Source: Nissolia schottii (taxonomy: Eukaryota; Streptophyta; Magnoliopsida; Fabales; Fabaceae). From it: a stretch of DNA of 64,000 nt. Numbering within the stretch: the first letter of the stretch is position 1; each line of letters begins with the position of its first letter. The position numbers and the translations under genes were made by a program. Shown piece after piece: positions 11,467 through 23,826 of the stretch. Where the stretch lies: assembly GCA_003254905.1 (NCBI GenBank), contig QANU01095813.1, positions 41,160 to 105,159 of the forward strand, read 5' to 3'. Under the pieces are notes generated by a model that worked only from the letters and a program-made list of their open reading frames with translations, was not told the DNA's origin and searched no databases.

Positions 11467-12831
11467 GGCGGTTTTTTTTCTTTCCGGCGAGGTCATATTT
11501 TGTTGTAGTCTTGCCGGAAAGTTTGGGTTAAGGAAAAATTGAAAAAATGGAAAATGTAAATCTTCTGAAGGCTTTGTTAGGCACCGCAGCTGACGTAGGT
11601 GGTAGATGTGAAAATGCTAGAATTATTATGAAAAAAAATTGTTTTTTTGGTTTGTTTAATTTAACTGGAGACAAAAAAACAACAGGTCATGATTTGATGT
11701 GCTTCCTTTTTGCAGTCGGCCATGGTTTGACGTTGTTTAATTCTTTTTCTTAATTAAAGTGGTTAAATGTGAATCTTTACGTGAAAAAAAAGAAAGTGTC
11801 TGAATGCGTAGCGAAATTTTCGACCCAGATTCAATCTTCTTTCTTGTTGTGTTGGTAAATTAATTCAGATTAAGTTGCAATTAATAAATTTACACCATTT
11901 GACGTGGGAAGGCCGATCTCTGAACGTTAAGCATCAACTATGTCTGTCCTAATCAATGGGTAATTAAAGTAAGGGTTTCTCTATCTAGTAAATGCACTTC
12001 GTAAGGAATTAATTAAAAACACAAGATTTCATTGAGAATAGAGTTCTTAAGTGTGTATTTGGTTTCGATTTTTAGTTTTAGTTTTTATTAATTTTTTTTG
12101 TTTTTTAAAGTTTTATAAAAATAATAATGAAAATATAATTTTTTATTGTTTTTTCACAAAAATTTAAAATAATAAAAAATATATCAAATGCATTGTAACA
12201 TTTCAATGCATTAAATATATAAACTTAACAAACTTCTTAAGAAGCGTTTAAAGGTACTTCTAAAAGTAATTGATTTGCAAGGTTTATCTTGGCTTTTTGC
12301 AGCAATATTTTTTTTCCTTTAGCCAATCTTCCGAGTGATAAGTTAATTTAGAGTACGAACTTCAAAATCTGTTGTATTTGACTTGACGCACAAAACAACA
12401 TAACAACACAACTTTACACCTCTTTGAGTGGGTGTTTATAGGGTTATTTAATCTTCTCAGTTAGACGATATTTTTAAAATTTTATGGGAAAAAGAAAATG
12501 ATATGTTTTGTTTTTGTCTTTAATTATCACTTTATCCGTATAAGGTAAATCTTTGATCAAAAGTCTACTGGTAATATGGTGGATCTTTTGACGAAAAGGT
12601 TTATTGGCAATGACCTCTCTAGCATAAATTATTTATTCATGAAAAATAATATTTATGTTAGAATAAATAAATTATTGTATTTTAATAGGAATTTTAGTTA
12701 GTATTTTTAGAATAATGTTTTTAGTTTAAAATTTTTAAATTAATCATGCAATTTTTTTAAAAATTTATCGAAACTTAATTTTTTTTGGACCATTTCTAAA
12801 TGTAATGTATTTTGGGTAAAAGAAATATAGG
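11467..12831. other. 3' flank and AT-rich intergenic DNA
   Basis: The first few hundred bases are probably the 3' UTR of the 10765 gene. A 68-residue open frame at 11547-11753 lies in it and looks like chance. The segment at about 12050-12220 has a GTGTATTTGGTTT start and resembles other MITE-like AT-rich repeats, but its ends are unclear. Confidence 0.5.
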
Positions 12832-13034
12832 GTGCGTTTATTTCTACTTATAGAACATGAAAAAATTTTATTTTTATAAAAAATTACTTTTTTTATATAT
12901 TGTGTAATTTATTTGTATTCTCAAATGAATTAGAATAAGAAAAAAAAATTAATTTTTATATTTTTTTTATAAAAAACAAGTCTTAAAAAATAATATTAAA
13001 AAATATTTTTACTTCAGCACAAATAAATGCATCC
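12832..13034. mobile_element. MITE candidate (hAT-like termini)
   Basis: About 200 bp. The left end GGGTGCGTTTATTTCTACTT pairs with the right end, which in reverse complement reads GGATGCATTTATTTGTGCT. The interior is A/T only, with no coding. I could not establish a target duplication. Confidence 0.45.
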
Positions 13035-14688
13035 AAAGTTATCAAATTTGAGAGTTTAAATAAACTTATGAAGTCTCACTGAACTCAAATCATAAACTTG
13101 ACTCGTAAACTCGTATGAGTTTATACATGTAAAAAAAATATATGTTATTTTATTAGTAACTAAACATGATTAAATGTATTTATAATTGACATTAAATAAT
13201 GTTAACTTTAATATAAAATGAATGATAGAAATATCATAAATATACTTTAACGCATGATATTTAGTTATTATGTCATTCTTTATTATATATTTATATTACT
13301 TTATAGTTCAATAATATATAGTATAATTATGATACATATATAAAATTAACTTAATAAACTCAATAGATATTGTCTAAGATGTAACAAAATTATCAAATTT
13401 ATATATTTTGAGGTAATCTTATAAATCATAAATAAATTTTAACTCGTAAACTTGCTCATAAAATTGAGAATTTACTTAAACTTATACAAATTTATTAAAA
13501 GAGATTTTAAATGAGTGTTAAGCCATGTATGCATGTATAATATTAAATTGAGTACAACACCAAAATAATATTTTTAACGAGGAAAGGGCTTTTATAGGGA
13601 CTGGGCTAACCTGTCCCGCTGGTGGCCAAGTACGGTTGCCATTGCGTTTGGTCCATTGTTAGGTGTCCTTTCCTTATATTTTTTATTTTTGAGCAGTGAT
13701 GATTCCTGTGCTGACTGTGATGAACGGCCGTCTATCACCGACGTTTCATTTTTCCTTGTTAAAATTCCCCCACCCACCCGAGCGCTTAAACTACTACTAT
13801 TTTATGTTTTTCCACGTAATTTTATTTATAAATAAATCAAACGACACTTATAAGATAATAAAAATATATTATATATAATGTAAATTAAAAAATAAGTATA
13901 TTTCACCTCTTAAATTAGTTATAAATTTGTAATTCTGCTTTTTGGACAAATTTTTTCAATATTTAATCATCTTTTTATAACAAAGATCAATATTATTAAT
14001 GATGCAGTTTAAATAGTATATTACACTTTCTTTTATATTAGATCTTAATACTTTAATAATCTTAAATGCTATCATCCTCTAGAAAAATTGTATGAAGAAA
14101 AACATCACAAAAATAAAACAAAAATACCAAAAAAATATAATTAATAAACTACTTACGAAGACGAAAGGTTATGTGATTTGTTGTTTAACATTCCCAACTA
14201 AAAATATTTTAGATCTATTAGATTTGAGCTATTTAGTGAAAATAAATAAATAAAGAAAAAAAAACTCATCGCAGCACAGACGAAGCAGTAGTGTCCCGCT
14301 AAAATCTGTGCTTGGAAAACTGAAGAAAAGGAAGAAATCTAGAGAAAAGACATAGCTTCTTTCTCTGCGTTATTTCTATTTTCACTTTTATACGCAGCTT
14401 AAGTTTTCATGTATGTTAATTACGTGCTACGATTGGAGTTTATCTCAAAATATTAATTTATTGTAAAAGACTCTTTCCTAACTAAAATGTCATGAGCTTA
14501 TGGATTTACTCAACGTAGAATATAGTAACAATTTCTTAATTATAAATAAAAGACATTAATATAAATTCCTCATACAAAGATAATGTTCTAATTTTGGCTC
14601 AGAAGCAGTTTTGTTGTCTGTGCCAAAAAAGCAAAAGCAGTTTTGTTGTGCAAAGCAATACCGTCCACTTTTTTCTTTCGATAAGCAT
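13035..14688. other. intergenic, no gene seen
   Basis: AT-rich, with two patches of balanced composition (about 13580-13790 and 14270-14400) that have no recognisable coding content. The motif ACTCGTAAACT recurs at about 13105 and 13440, which suggests an old unidentified repeat. Confidence 0.5.
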
Positions 14689-15019
14689 GGGGTTGGCCTA
14701 ATTAATCCGTATTCATGTCGGCAAGTTAAAGTATGCCAATTTTGCTGAAATTGTCAAACGGTTCAGCCCATTTAATCTGTCAGATAAATGAATTGAGTTA
14801 AAATAGAGTTTTATTATTTGCGATTAGGTTTTATATGTTTGATTTGTCTAATTAATTAGGATAAATAAATTAGTCTGTAAACTATATCTATTTTAATATT
14901 AAATAAGTTAATTTGGCTAACAGATTAAATGAGTTGGACTAAATGGATTTTTCACTATTCACAAATTAAATTTTATAAGTTTTACCCATTCATTTAATTG
15001 AATTAACAAGCCTAACTCC
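14689..15019. mobile_element. possible TIR element, ~330 bp
   Basis: The left end GGGGTTGGCCTAATTAATCC and the reverse complement of the right end (GGAGTTAGGCTTGTTAATTC) form an imperfect inverted repeat. The interior is AT-rich and non-coding. No target duplication was resolved, so the call is tentative. Confidence 0.35.
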
Positions 15020-15624
15020 AGTTCATTTTGACATCCTACTAAGCAAGATGGGGAAAGACTTAAAAAAATGAAGGTGAAAATGAGGTTAAGAATTTTTTAA
15101 TGTGTATGAAGTGCACGTAACAATACATTCTCACAGTTGATATCTCAATCTTTTAATTTTTTACTTGTAGTATGCATTACAATTTATTTGGTCGAAACAG
15201 TTATTTTTTAACTATAAAAAAACAATTTTCATGTATCAGAATAATTTTTTTAAAATAATCAATTTAAAATATATATTTTCAACATTTTTGACAAAATTTA
15301 AAAAGAATAACTTCCAAAAAAAGACATGTAAAGTTTTTCAGTTCAATAAGAACATTTTTTTGAAAGCCGAAATAAAACCCTTAACCTTGGGCTCAGCAGT
15401 AAAATTGACACTAGAGCCTTGAAAGTTCTACTGTTCATAAAGCCTCACTTAGTGGGCTTGCTCCACTTTTACCCCAATTTATAACAGCCCAAACCCGACT
15501 ACATATAAGCCCCTTCGTATGGGGCCAGAGAACCATAGATAAGCACTCTGTATGAAGCCATCTGGTTTTGGCGAGTGTAAACCCAGAGCTGCTCGCAACC
15601 AAAAAACCCAGAGGATGGATGTAC

Positions 15625-15784
15625 TTGATAAGAAAAATGTTTAGGAGACTTAGCTTGTCAACCTATAAATTAACTAACTCCCTCTTATGAGTGACGTTTC
15701 ATTTTTTTATTGTTATTTTATTCTTAAAAATGTTAAATGTGTAAGTTAATTTATTAGGTCTTCTAAACATTTTTCATTAGATAA
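15625..15784. mobile_element. small TIR element (MITE candidate), ~160 bp
   Basis: Inverted termini: AAGAAAAATGTTTAGGAGAC at about 15630-15649 faces GTCTTCTAAACATTTTTCAT at about 15758-15777, with one mismatch in the core. The interior is non-coding. Flanking duplications were not resolved. Confidence 0.45.
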
Positions 15785-17423
15785 ATCTACAATTATCAGT
15801 AAAGAGCATATATGTGCTACTTTACTTAATTGAGGGTCCTCTTAGATGCACTTTACCTATCCTCATGGGTATATCAAATGATGATCTCTCATCTACCTAT
15901 GAGATAAATACTCCATATTATTTAATTTATTAATTTTGGATAATTTTTACAATTAAATTCATCTAATTTTGTTATTATTTAATGCTCTATATGATTATAA
16001 TAAACTTTTTATTAGTTAAATCATTAAAAGAACCAACTTATAAGAAGTTTAGAGATTTGTAAACCATTTGAGCTTACGATGCATCTTTCTACAAATATTG
16101 TATTAAAAAATATTAATTTATCACATTAAATCATATAACTCATCAATATGTTATATTATATCATGAAATGATAATAAAATTAAATAAATTTAATTATAAA
16201 AATTATCAAAAATAGATCAATTTAATAGTATAGAGTATTTACCTCGTATAGTAGATAAGAAACCACCTTATCAAATTCGTCCATACTTATTAGTTATTGC
16301 GGTAACTTCTCGCGTCAAAATAATTTGTCCAAGTAGCTTCATGGGCGTGAGCCTATTTCCTTACAAGGCTTTCTGCAACTTTCAAAACCAACGGATCAAC
16401 ATTAACTCATTAAGGACTAAGTAATAATGATCCTCTTCATTTTTCAATTCATATTTCAACAGAAATTCAAATACTAAGAACATAATGAATTGGGATGTTA
16501 ATAAATGTCCAACTTTTCCATGTGGTGCCACTTTCCCACTATAGAAGGAACAAAATCTGACACAATCTTCTTGTACAGGGGACTCCCATAATACAATACA
16601 GAATAGAGACTGAGATAACATGAGATGGGATTGGATTGGAGGCTTTATGGGTCTAAAGATTTGTAGGAGTTTGCTTAGAGTCTTAGTCACGCCTCTGTTT
16701 TCACTGGCTTGACACCCAATTTTCCTCGGCTTCATATGGCACATGCCAACAAGTTTCAAGAGTTATTCATTTTTTGTTGCAAGACAACAAATGATTCTGT
16801 AGCGACAAAGCCTTCCTATATGTTGATCCATCCATCATTCCCAAGTTTGTGGACAGGACTATTCAATTGATTACTCTTGTGGAATGAAAGCGCATGGCAA
16901 GTGGAGGGAAGGTGTATTGCTGAAATCCATAATGCTATCTATACGCGCATATTCATACAGATTATATCATTTTATATCTTCATAACCTCCTAATCACAAT
17001 CGGCTTCACTTTATTTTTGTTACGTACTTATATTGTGATTTTGCCACGTACCCTACTAACAAATAAGAGATGCTTAACACATTTTAATTACCGATATTTA
17101 AAATTTAAAATTTATTAAGCTCTATTTAATAAAATTCGAGCCAGCTCCGTTCATATAAATTAAAATCCTTTCGATACTATTTCCCCCCCTTTTTCATTCA
17201 CAAGACTTTATACTATATTTATCATACAGGTTTAAGGGGGTGAAACCAACCTTTTTTTAGGCATTGTGAATTTTTTTTTAATTAACAAGGAACAAAAAAC
17301 ACTCCATTGAAAGATATTACAACTCCATTGTCTAGGCCTCTACTAGTTTTTTTCATTCAGGCCTTTACTTCTTTTGCACTTTAGTTTCCAAATTCAAGTT
17401 GATTACGTCAACACCTATTTGAA
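15785..17423. other. intergenic; unrecognised low-AT segment at 16.3-16.9 kb
   Basis: The segment at about 16300-16940 is less AT-rich than its surroundings and has a 125-codon minus-strand open frame (16382-16759). Its translation matches nothing I know and shows no family motif. It could be a gene or exon remnant. The rest shows nothing. Confidence 0.4.
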
Positions 17424-17660
17424 TTTGAGGGGATGTCAAGATATTTTCCTATTTGATCTTAATAGTTAAGATATTTTCCAATCTTATTTTAGATTGATTT
17501 AATTTAATTTGAATTGATTATGTTATTATTTTATGATTTTACTTCTAGCCTATATATAGAAGCTATCTCATTATACATTCAAAATAAATCACTATTAATA
17601 ATATTATCAGTTTTTTCTATTATCTCTTTTATTGTTTTTACTGTGCTACTATCCCCGCCC
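17424..17660 (+). mobile_element. Ty1/copia 3' LTR remnant
   Basis: A polypurine tract (TTGAGGGGA, about 17425-17433) is followed at once by TGTCAAGATATT, the arrangement of a plus-strand copia element entering its 3' LTR. A TATA box (CCTATATATAG) lies about 120 bp further on, then a pyrimidine/TA-rich R-U5-like region. The LTR's far end is not certain. No pol sequence precedes it, so most of the element has been lost. Confidence 0.5.
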
Positions 17661-18184
17661 ACGATGCTTAACAATGCATAAGGAAAGGATTCCAAATCCA
17701 TTAGCTAAGAAGGCAAGGAAAAGAAAATGTTGAACGACATTAACAAAATGAAAACCTAAAGATGGCTAATGTTTATGATTAGCCAAGTCATCAACATAGA
17801 AGTTTATTTCCCTAAAGATATGATGTGATTGAATGATTAAGGGTTTGTTTGGATTATTTTTTTTTAAAAATAAAATAGTTTTTTATAATAAAAAATACCT
17901 TTATAATTTTAAAAATGTTTCGGTATAACTTAAAATATATTTTTTATTTGTTTTATTAAAAAAAATGTTATACTAACAAAAACTCTACTAGAAAACACTT
18001 TTATTATAAACAACTATAAATCGTCTCAATAATAACATTAATAGGTTTCACTGAGGGTGAAGAAGGATAGAAGTATGGGAGATAGAATTCATATATCAGA
18101 AATTTTACAACTATATTTCCTCACATTAAACAAATGCTTGTAATATGCATATCGTCAAAAATTTATAATTGTATGAGTGACGGT

Positions 18185-18350
18185 ACTGAAATCACCACAA
18201 GGTATGTTGATTTCAATACCATTTTATAAAAAAAAACAAAAACTGGTTGTGCCTGATATCACCATAATGCATGGCAATTCAGCACTGATAGGACACCTGA
18301 AAAATGACAGGGAAAGGTGCTGAAATCGCCATGCATTGTGGTGATTTCAG
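18185..18350. repeat. three tandem palindromes at the left end of the MULE
   Basis: Three imperfect palindromes, near 18188, 18254 and 18319, have arms of the type CTGAAATCGCCA...TGGTGATTTCAG and a spacing of about 65 bp. Looser copies occur near the right end at about 23008-23140. Arrays of short inverted units near the termini suggest transposase binding or structural ends. The arm motif is nearly that of the array at 1.2-1.7 kb. Confidence 0.6.
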
Positions 18351-18559
18351 ACCTCTCTCAGCTCAAATTCAAAGATCAATTGCACTTCATCCTCACTATA
18401 AATGGCTCATTCACTTCTTCCTCTTCACTTCTTCATAACATAACAGACTCATTTTTCTCTTCTTGCTTTCATTCTCTTTTGTCATTTTGTTCTCTTTTCT
18501 TTCTCACATACTCATTCTTATCTTCTTTAATTGTTTGTGTTTTTGTTTTGATAAAAAAA

Positions 18560-20300
18560 ATGAATAGGGGAGGTGTTGCTGCGTTTATTTTTTATAATGG
18601 TTCTGTGCAAAAGAATAATGTTGGAGGTGTTGAGTTTATTAGTGAAAATGATTTCGAGTTTATTGTAATTGGGCTATCCATGTCATTTGGATATTTGTGT
18701 GGTGTAATATCTTCTCATTTTCAGAAGAGTATGATAAGAATAAGATATAAAGCTTTAATGTCTTTCATGAATGGGTTGATAAAATATCGACCTGTGACGA
18801 TATCAAATGACCTCTAAGTGCAGCAGATGTTTTCTTTATACGAAAATTATAAGACACATCTGCGTGACATTGATATGCTTGTGAATTTTGAGGAGGTTGG
18901 TGCTAACGTCGATTTAAATGTTGGTCCAAGTTCAAACGAAGTGCATCAGCAAGACGTTGAGTCAGTATTACTGTCAGATGATGAGTTCTTCGCAGATAAA
19001 GATGATGATGCAAGCTGGAGCTAGCATGAAAGTGACATTTTTGAAGGCAATAGAACTGACAATGATTCAGATAATGTTATATAAATTTAGTAGCAAAATA
19101 AACTATAATTATAATTATAATTATAATTACATTTAACTATTGGGTTTATATAATTACTTGTTTATAAATTAATGTCAAGTCAATTAAACCAAATGAAAAT
19201 ATTTTGTACTAAAATGGATCTAACAATATTATACCATAAATTAATTATGTACATTAACAGATATGCAAAGTATGCTCTATGCTCGCCTCGTGATGAGGAT
19301 TTTGTGTATCAGAACTGCAAATCTGTTGACTAGAAATTGTAGTTTAGTAGCAAAATAAACTATAATTATAATTGTAATTCTCTGTTATTACATTTAATTA
19401 ATTAATGAGTTTATTAAATGATACAGATGACGAAGGAAATGCACAACTGTATGATCCACCAATTTTCTTGCGCACCTTTCATATTGAGGGGATGTGTGCA
19501 GCTGATTTTGGAGATTTGCATAATGATTATTTTGCAGGTGATGATTTGCACATAGGGAAGTATTTTGTTTATAAGGATGCAATTAAAGAAGCTGTTGTAA
19601 GCAATTGCTTACACATTGGAGTGGATTACAAAATTAAAAAGTCTGAACCAGCGCTGTACTTCTGCAAATGCAAGAACTTTGACCAAGGATTTCAATGACT
19701 TATTAAGGCCACACTAAAAAAAATAGTTGCTTCTGGGAGGTCACAAAATACAACGACCCTTATGCTTGCCTTGCTATGCGACTTATAGACGACCACTCAA
19801 AGTTGAGTTCTTTCAAGATTATTGCCATGATATTGGCACAAATAAGGGCGAAGCCAACAACGGCTATAAAGTTCATTAAAGCAACTATTATGGACAACGA
19901 AGGATATTGGCCATCGTATAGAAAATCTTGGCTTGCAAAGCAAAAAATAATTGCACAAGTCTATGACAATTGGGAACAATCCTACAATGATTTGCCATAT
20001 TGGTTGATTGCATTACAACATTTTGATAATTCATACCCATATGAAGTTGATATTACTGATGCTTACAATGTCGATGGATCTATTAGGACAGATGCTATAA
20101 CTTTTTGACGTTCATTATGGGTTTTTGGCCCTTGTATTAACGCATTCATATACTGTAAACCTATGATCTAGGCAGATGGAGCACACTTGTATGAAAAATA
20201 CAAATGTATTTTGTTGATGACATCAACACAAGATGACAACCAAAACATTGTTCCCATTACATTTGCGATTATTGAGGGTGAAACAGGAGATGCTTGATAT
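18560..20300 (+). pseudogene. MULE (MuDR-family) transposase, truncated and broken
   Basis: The frame begins at ATG 18560 with an N-terminal region of the type found in plant MULE transposases (YNGSV, GVEFIS, IRIRYK, IKYRPVTI), then a stop at 18815-18817 and continuation (VQQMFSLYENYK). A MuDR-type DNA-binding region follows at about 19430-19700 (FHIEGM, DLHIGKYF, DAIKEAV, DYKIKKSE, YFCKC), then a frameshift to 19776-20108 (YWPSYRKSWLAKQK) and the start of the DDE core (ADGAHLYEKYK, IVPITFAIIEGETGDA) up to about 20300. Only the first catalytic aspartate region remains. The rest of the DDE domain and the zinc knuckle are missing, and PMD-gene sequence takes their place. At least four stops or shifts make it inactive. 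Confidence 0.8.
19089..19410. repeat. direct repeat, ~45 bp, 255 bp apart, within the MULE
   Basis: AGTAGCAAAATAAACTATAA plus a TAATTA microsatellite occurs at about 19090-19135 and again at about 19346-19385. It lies in the putative intron or broken part of the transposase gene, and points to a local duplication after or during decay. Confidence 0.6.
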
Positions 20301-20319
20301 TTTTAACGGTCTCGTAGGT

Positions 20320-22580
20320 CATACACTGACTAAATTGCACCACTAGTACTAGCTCCCTCGTCATTACCTCGACGCCCCATTAACCATTGCACTCATTTCT
20401 GCACTCCTTGAACCCCCCTCGTAAAAAGGTTTTCCCTCCTACCAAATATAGGCAACAATTGGCTCAGAGTTACACCACTCGTGTTGTCATTATCATCATA
20501 TGATGCATCTTTCGGTAACTCCTTTAAATTGATTGGTTCCCTAACCCCAGTGCCAGAACCTCACGGCTTGGAAAAACCTCTCCGCACTTCCACACGATCT
20601 AGGTCAATCGATCTTCTTGATGATCGTATGCATGGCTCACTAAATCTTGAAAAAGATCTTACATGGAAGGACCTTTTACCATACGATTGTTGGCTACTGT
20701 ACCCTTCACCAACAAGAGGAGATCATGTGTCAGGTCTATATAGAGGTGGAGTGACTTCAACTTCAACATGATATGGAGTCACTTCAACTTCATCAGCTTC
20801 ATTCTGAGGAGGTTGTGACGACAAGGGACCAGGATTGAAAAATTCAAAATTCTCGACAATTTGGTGTAATTGTTGAGCCATTTGTTCACCTAACCAAGCT
20901 GTTAACTGAGTGTTAAAACTTTGTTGCAATGGCATTGGGGGTTGCTGACCAAATATGCCATGTTGAGGAGACAAAGCATAGAAACCCGGTTAGGGAGGCG
21001 GAACAAAGAAACTAGGTTGGGGAGACGGAGCAAATAAACCAAGTTGGGAAGGCGGAACAAAAAAATTATGCGGGACTGCTGGTGCATAGAAACCATGCGG
21101 AGGCGCATCACCAAATCCATGTGGTGGGGGCACATTACCATGTGGTGACGAAGGATAGTATTGCTGCAAAACATCAGGTACCTGTTGATGATCGTTTATT
21201 ACCTTAAGAAATCTACGACCATTCTCCATACACCACTGCCAATACTGCACGATTGGTTTATAAGTAATAAGTTGCTCAATGACCAGTGCTATGCAATTGA
21301 CTCACCTTTGGATCCACTTGTAATGCCTTTGCACCCAGTTTATACACGCCAGTCCTTGTGGATTTCCCCTTAAATCGAGATTATGTTTGTGACCCAGAAT
21401 GTTGTAGCTAGGCCCAACAGGCACCGATTGAACAAGACCAAATTGACGGAGCACGTGATCAGTTGCATGCCACTCAACAATCTCAAAGCATATTAGTGAA
21501 CATACTATTGATCACGTACCACGTTTATTCCTCACTTCCATTGGGATGACTGTAGCAACTCGTGGTTCATGATATGGCTACCATATAAACTACACACACA
21601 AAAAATCAATTACGTTGGGATATTAACAGAACACAATTGTTAATAATATTTTAACTAATTAATCTATACCTCGTCTGAGGAGGTATCATCTATGACTTTT
21701 CTGCATTCTTTGATGGTAATATTATCAACATTAGGAATATACACATGATTAGCCCATCTGCAAGTTATTATATTAATTAAGTCAATAATATAAAAAAAGG
21801 TTCTATTAAAATAATAATAAACATTGCAATTGTCAACTTAATAAACTCTTACCTTACTACAAGGGGAAAATGGAACTAGTTTAGGTCATGTGAATTGGGT
21901 GCAAGTGTATGAAATCTATAAAATGCCCACACTTGAAGAAGCACCAAGCTTTTACATGTTGCGCTTGTAGCACGACATAAAGATCTCTGAAGCATAGCAA
22001 AGATAGATGAACCTCAACTATATTTTCTCAAGGCACCCAAATCTTGAAGAATAACCAAGTACTTTGAATGGATCCAATTATCATGCTTGTCACAAAACAA
22101 AAAATTGTCAAACAACCGCAATATATATTTGCTGGCATGCCATGTCACTGTTTGCTGCATGTCATGCTCATCAATATCGTCACGAATAATGGCGCCAAAA
22201 TTATTGTTCAACCGCAGCGAATTACCGAATGCTCCATTTATGTCATTGGGACCAGGTGTTACTCCAAGAAGTTCCTGACATAAATTTACAAGACTTGGCC
22301 CGAAGAATACTATATCGGATGCAGTTACAGCTTCACCCTCACTGCCAATCCCAAGTATCATATTCACATCCTCTAATGTGATTGCATACTCACCATGTGG
22401 TAGATGAAACGTGTGGGTCTTTGGCCCCCACCGCTCAACAAGCGCAACAATAAGTCTTTGGTACACTCCAATTTGGGATAACAAGGCTGCTTGTAATAAA
22501 TCAACATTTTTTAGATACGGTCGTATAAGGGGATTCAATGGCTCAATAATCTCGTGTCTAGTTCGCAACTGCCGCGCATG
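20320..22580 (-). pseudogene. plant mobile domain (PMD / MAIN-like) gene, broken
   Basis: Read on the minus strand, an exon opens after a good acceptor (TTATTATTACAG at about 22592-22581). It encodes a classical plant mobile domain: NPLIRPYLKNVDLLQAAL, then LIVALVERWGPKTHTFHLPHG, EYAITLEDVNMILGI, GEAVTAS, and ASKYILRLFDNFLFCD ... LGALRKYS. At about 22014 a TGA stands where family members have a conserved tryptophan (KYSW). Recognisable homology continues past it (CRATS, LLQVWAFYRFHTLAP) to about 21880. Later fragments (EIVEWHATDHVLRQFGL; YWQWCMENGRRFL) and a proline-rich tail reach about 20730, with weak Arg/Ser-rich coding to about 20320. PMD proteins of the MAIN/MAIL1 type act in the nucleus in gene expression and TE silencing. 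This copy is not functional. Confidence 0.75.
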
Positions 22581-23146
22581 CTGTAATAATAAAATTAACA
22601 TTAAAGAATAAACAAATAACAAGTGTTTTTTTATTGCTTTTATTTTTTACAATAAAATATGTCTGAATGTAGACATAACAATAAAATATAACATTAATAA
22701 TGACTATGTTTGAATCTAAAATAAATATAAACCTGATTATTTTAAAGGATTTTTTTTAAGATGTGTAATAACAGATTTACAATATCATCTTCTTTTCGAT
22801 GTCTCATCTTCGTAACACTATTTTTCACTAAAACACAAATAAACTCTCAAACACTTTTTCTCATTATAACTTGTTTGAAAGAAGAAAAAAAAAATTATGA
22901 ACTGAAGTGTTGGTAAAGAGGAAGGAAATGGGTGGATTATTTATATAGGTGTTGCTGCTGAAGGATTTGAAGTTGCCTTGCCCTCGAAAACAGGCGCCTT
23001 GAGAAGTGGCGCTGTCGAGGCTGAAATCGATTGAATCAATGACGTTTTCAAAACTTCTCCTGTCCCCTAGTCAACGTCAAAGGCACAGATTGCTTTACAC
23101 TTAAAATCGCCTCTTAGCTTGGCGATTTCAATCCTCTTCTATTTTT

Positions 23147-23826
23147 TATTTTTACTTTTTTAAAAATGTTAAAATTGTCTAATATTACGATGACTTTAAT
23201 TTTTTAACCTGTATGTTTGTAAAATACTTCCCAATCCATGTTTTGAACAAAACTAATTACCCAATTCTTGGTAATGCCCCTCATATATAAAACTTGTAAG
23301 ACTTTAATGTTAGCAATAATGAGGCAAAATAAAATCTAGCCTAACATTCTGCCAGAACTAACACTGCTATGCCCATAAAGCAACAACGCTTGCAAGGGAG
23401 AAAGAATGAGACGGCATACATAGGAAGTTAATAGTATGTGGTGTCCAAATTTAAAAGGTAGGACGGTGGGGGCACGGGATCTGCATCAGGTTCAGTTTGG
23501 CGCAGTGTGATGTCATGTTGGTTGGATTTATCTGTTCATGTCGTAACTCTCCTAGTCCGTCCATTTGTTTCGGAAACACAGAAAAGAAAAGAAAAGAAAA
23601 CGATAGGGATAATAAAGAAACCCTTTTATGTGCGGTTCTCGATAGCATACACATTCATTCGCCAACCAGCGTTAAGGAAGCACACATTTCCTGTATGTAC
23701 TCAAGCAGCCACATACACTTTACTTTTCTTCTGGTGAGTGTTAAATTGTTAGCTTCTTCAATAAGCATAATAATAACACTAATAATAACAACTCCCACTC
23801 AATCCCAGTCACCAACTTGCTCAAAT
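23147..23826. other. upstream region and leader of the ALMT gene
   Basis: The first part is flank of the MULE. From about 23490 there is an open stretch in frame with the ALMT start, but its residues do not resemble the family. A purine-rich run (AGAAAAGAAAAGAAAAGAAA, 23580-23599) lies in it. I see no unambiguous TATA box. Confidence 0.5.

Larger units (their letters stand above)
18185..23146. mobile_element. degenerate MULE carrying a plant mobile domain gene
   Basis: A unit of about 5 kb: a plus-strand Mutator-like transposase pseudogene (18560-20300) is tail-to-tail with a minus-strand plant mobile domain (PMD) pseudogene (20320-22580). The ends carry related palindromic motifs: CTGAAATCACCA near 18190 and, in reverse complement, GATTGAAATCGCCA near 23140. 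PMD genes inside MULEs are known from plants. The exact ends and the 9-base target duplication were not resolved, so the limits are approximate. Both genes have stop codons, and the transposase lacks its C-terminal half. Confidence 0.75.

Noticed and set aside
10705..11496. Several long open frames on other strands and frames over the 10765 gene
   Set aside because: They overlap a GC-rich coding region, share no motifs with known proteins, and only the plus frame from 10765 has a promoter and sensible codon use.
11547..11753. 68-codon frame downstream of the 10765 gene
   Set aside because: It lies in the probable 3' UTR, has no upstream signals and no recognisable similarity.
23497..23826. 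Upstream in-frame extension of ALMT exon 1 from ATG 23497
   Set aside because: The 110 residues do not resemble ALMT proteins. The family's N-terminus begins at 23827.
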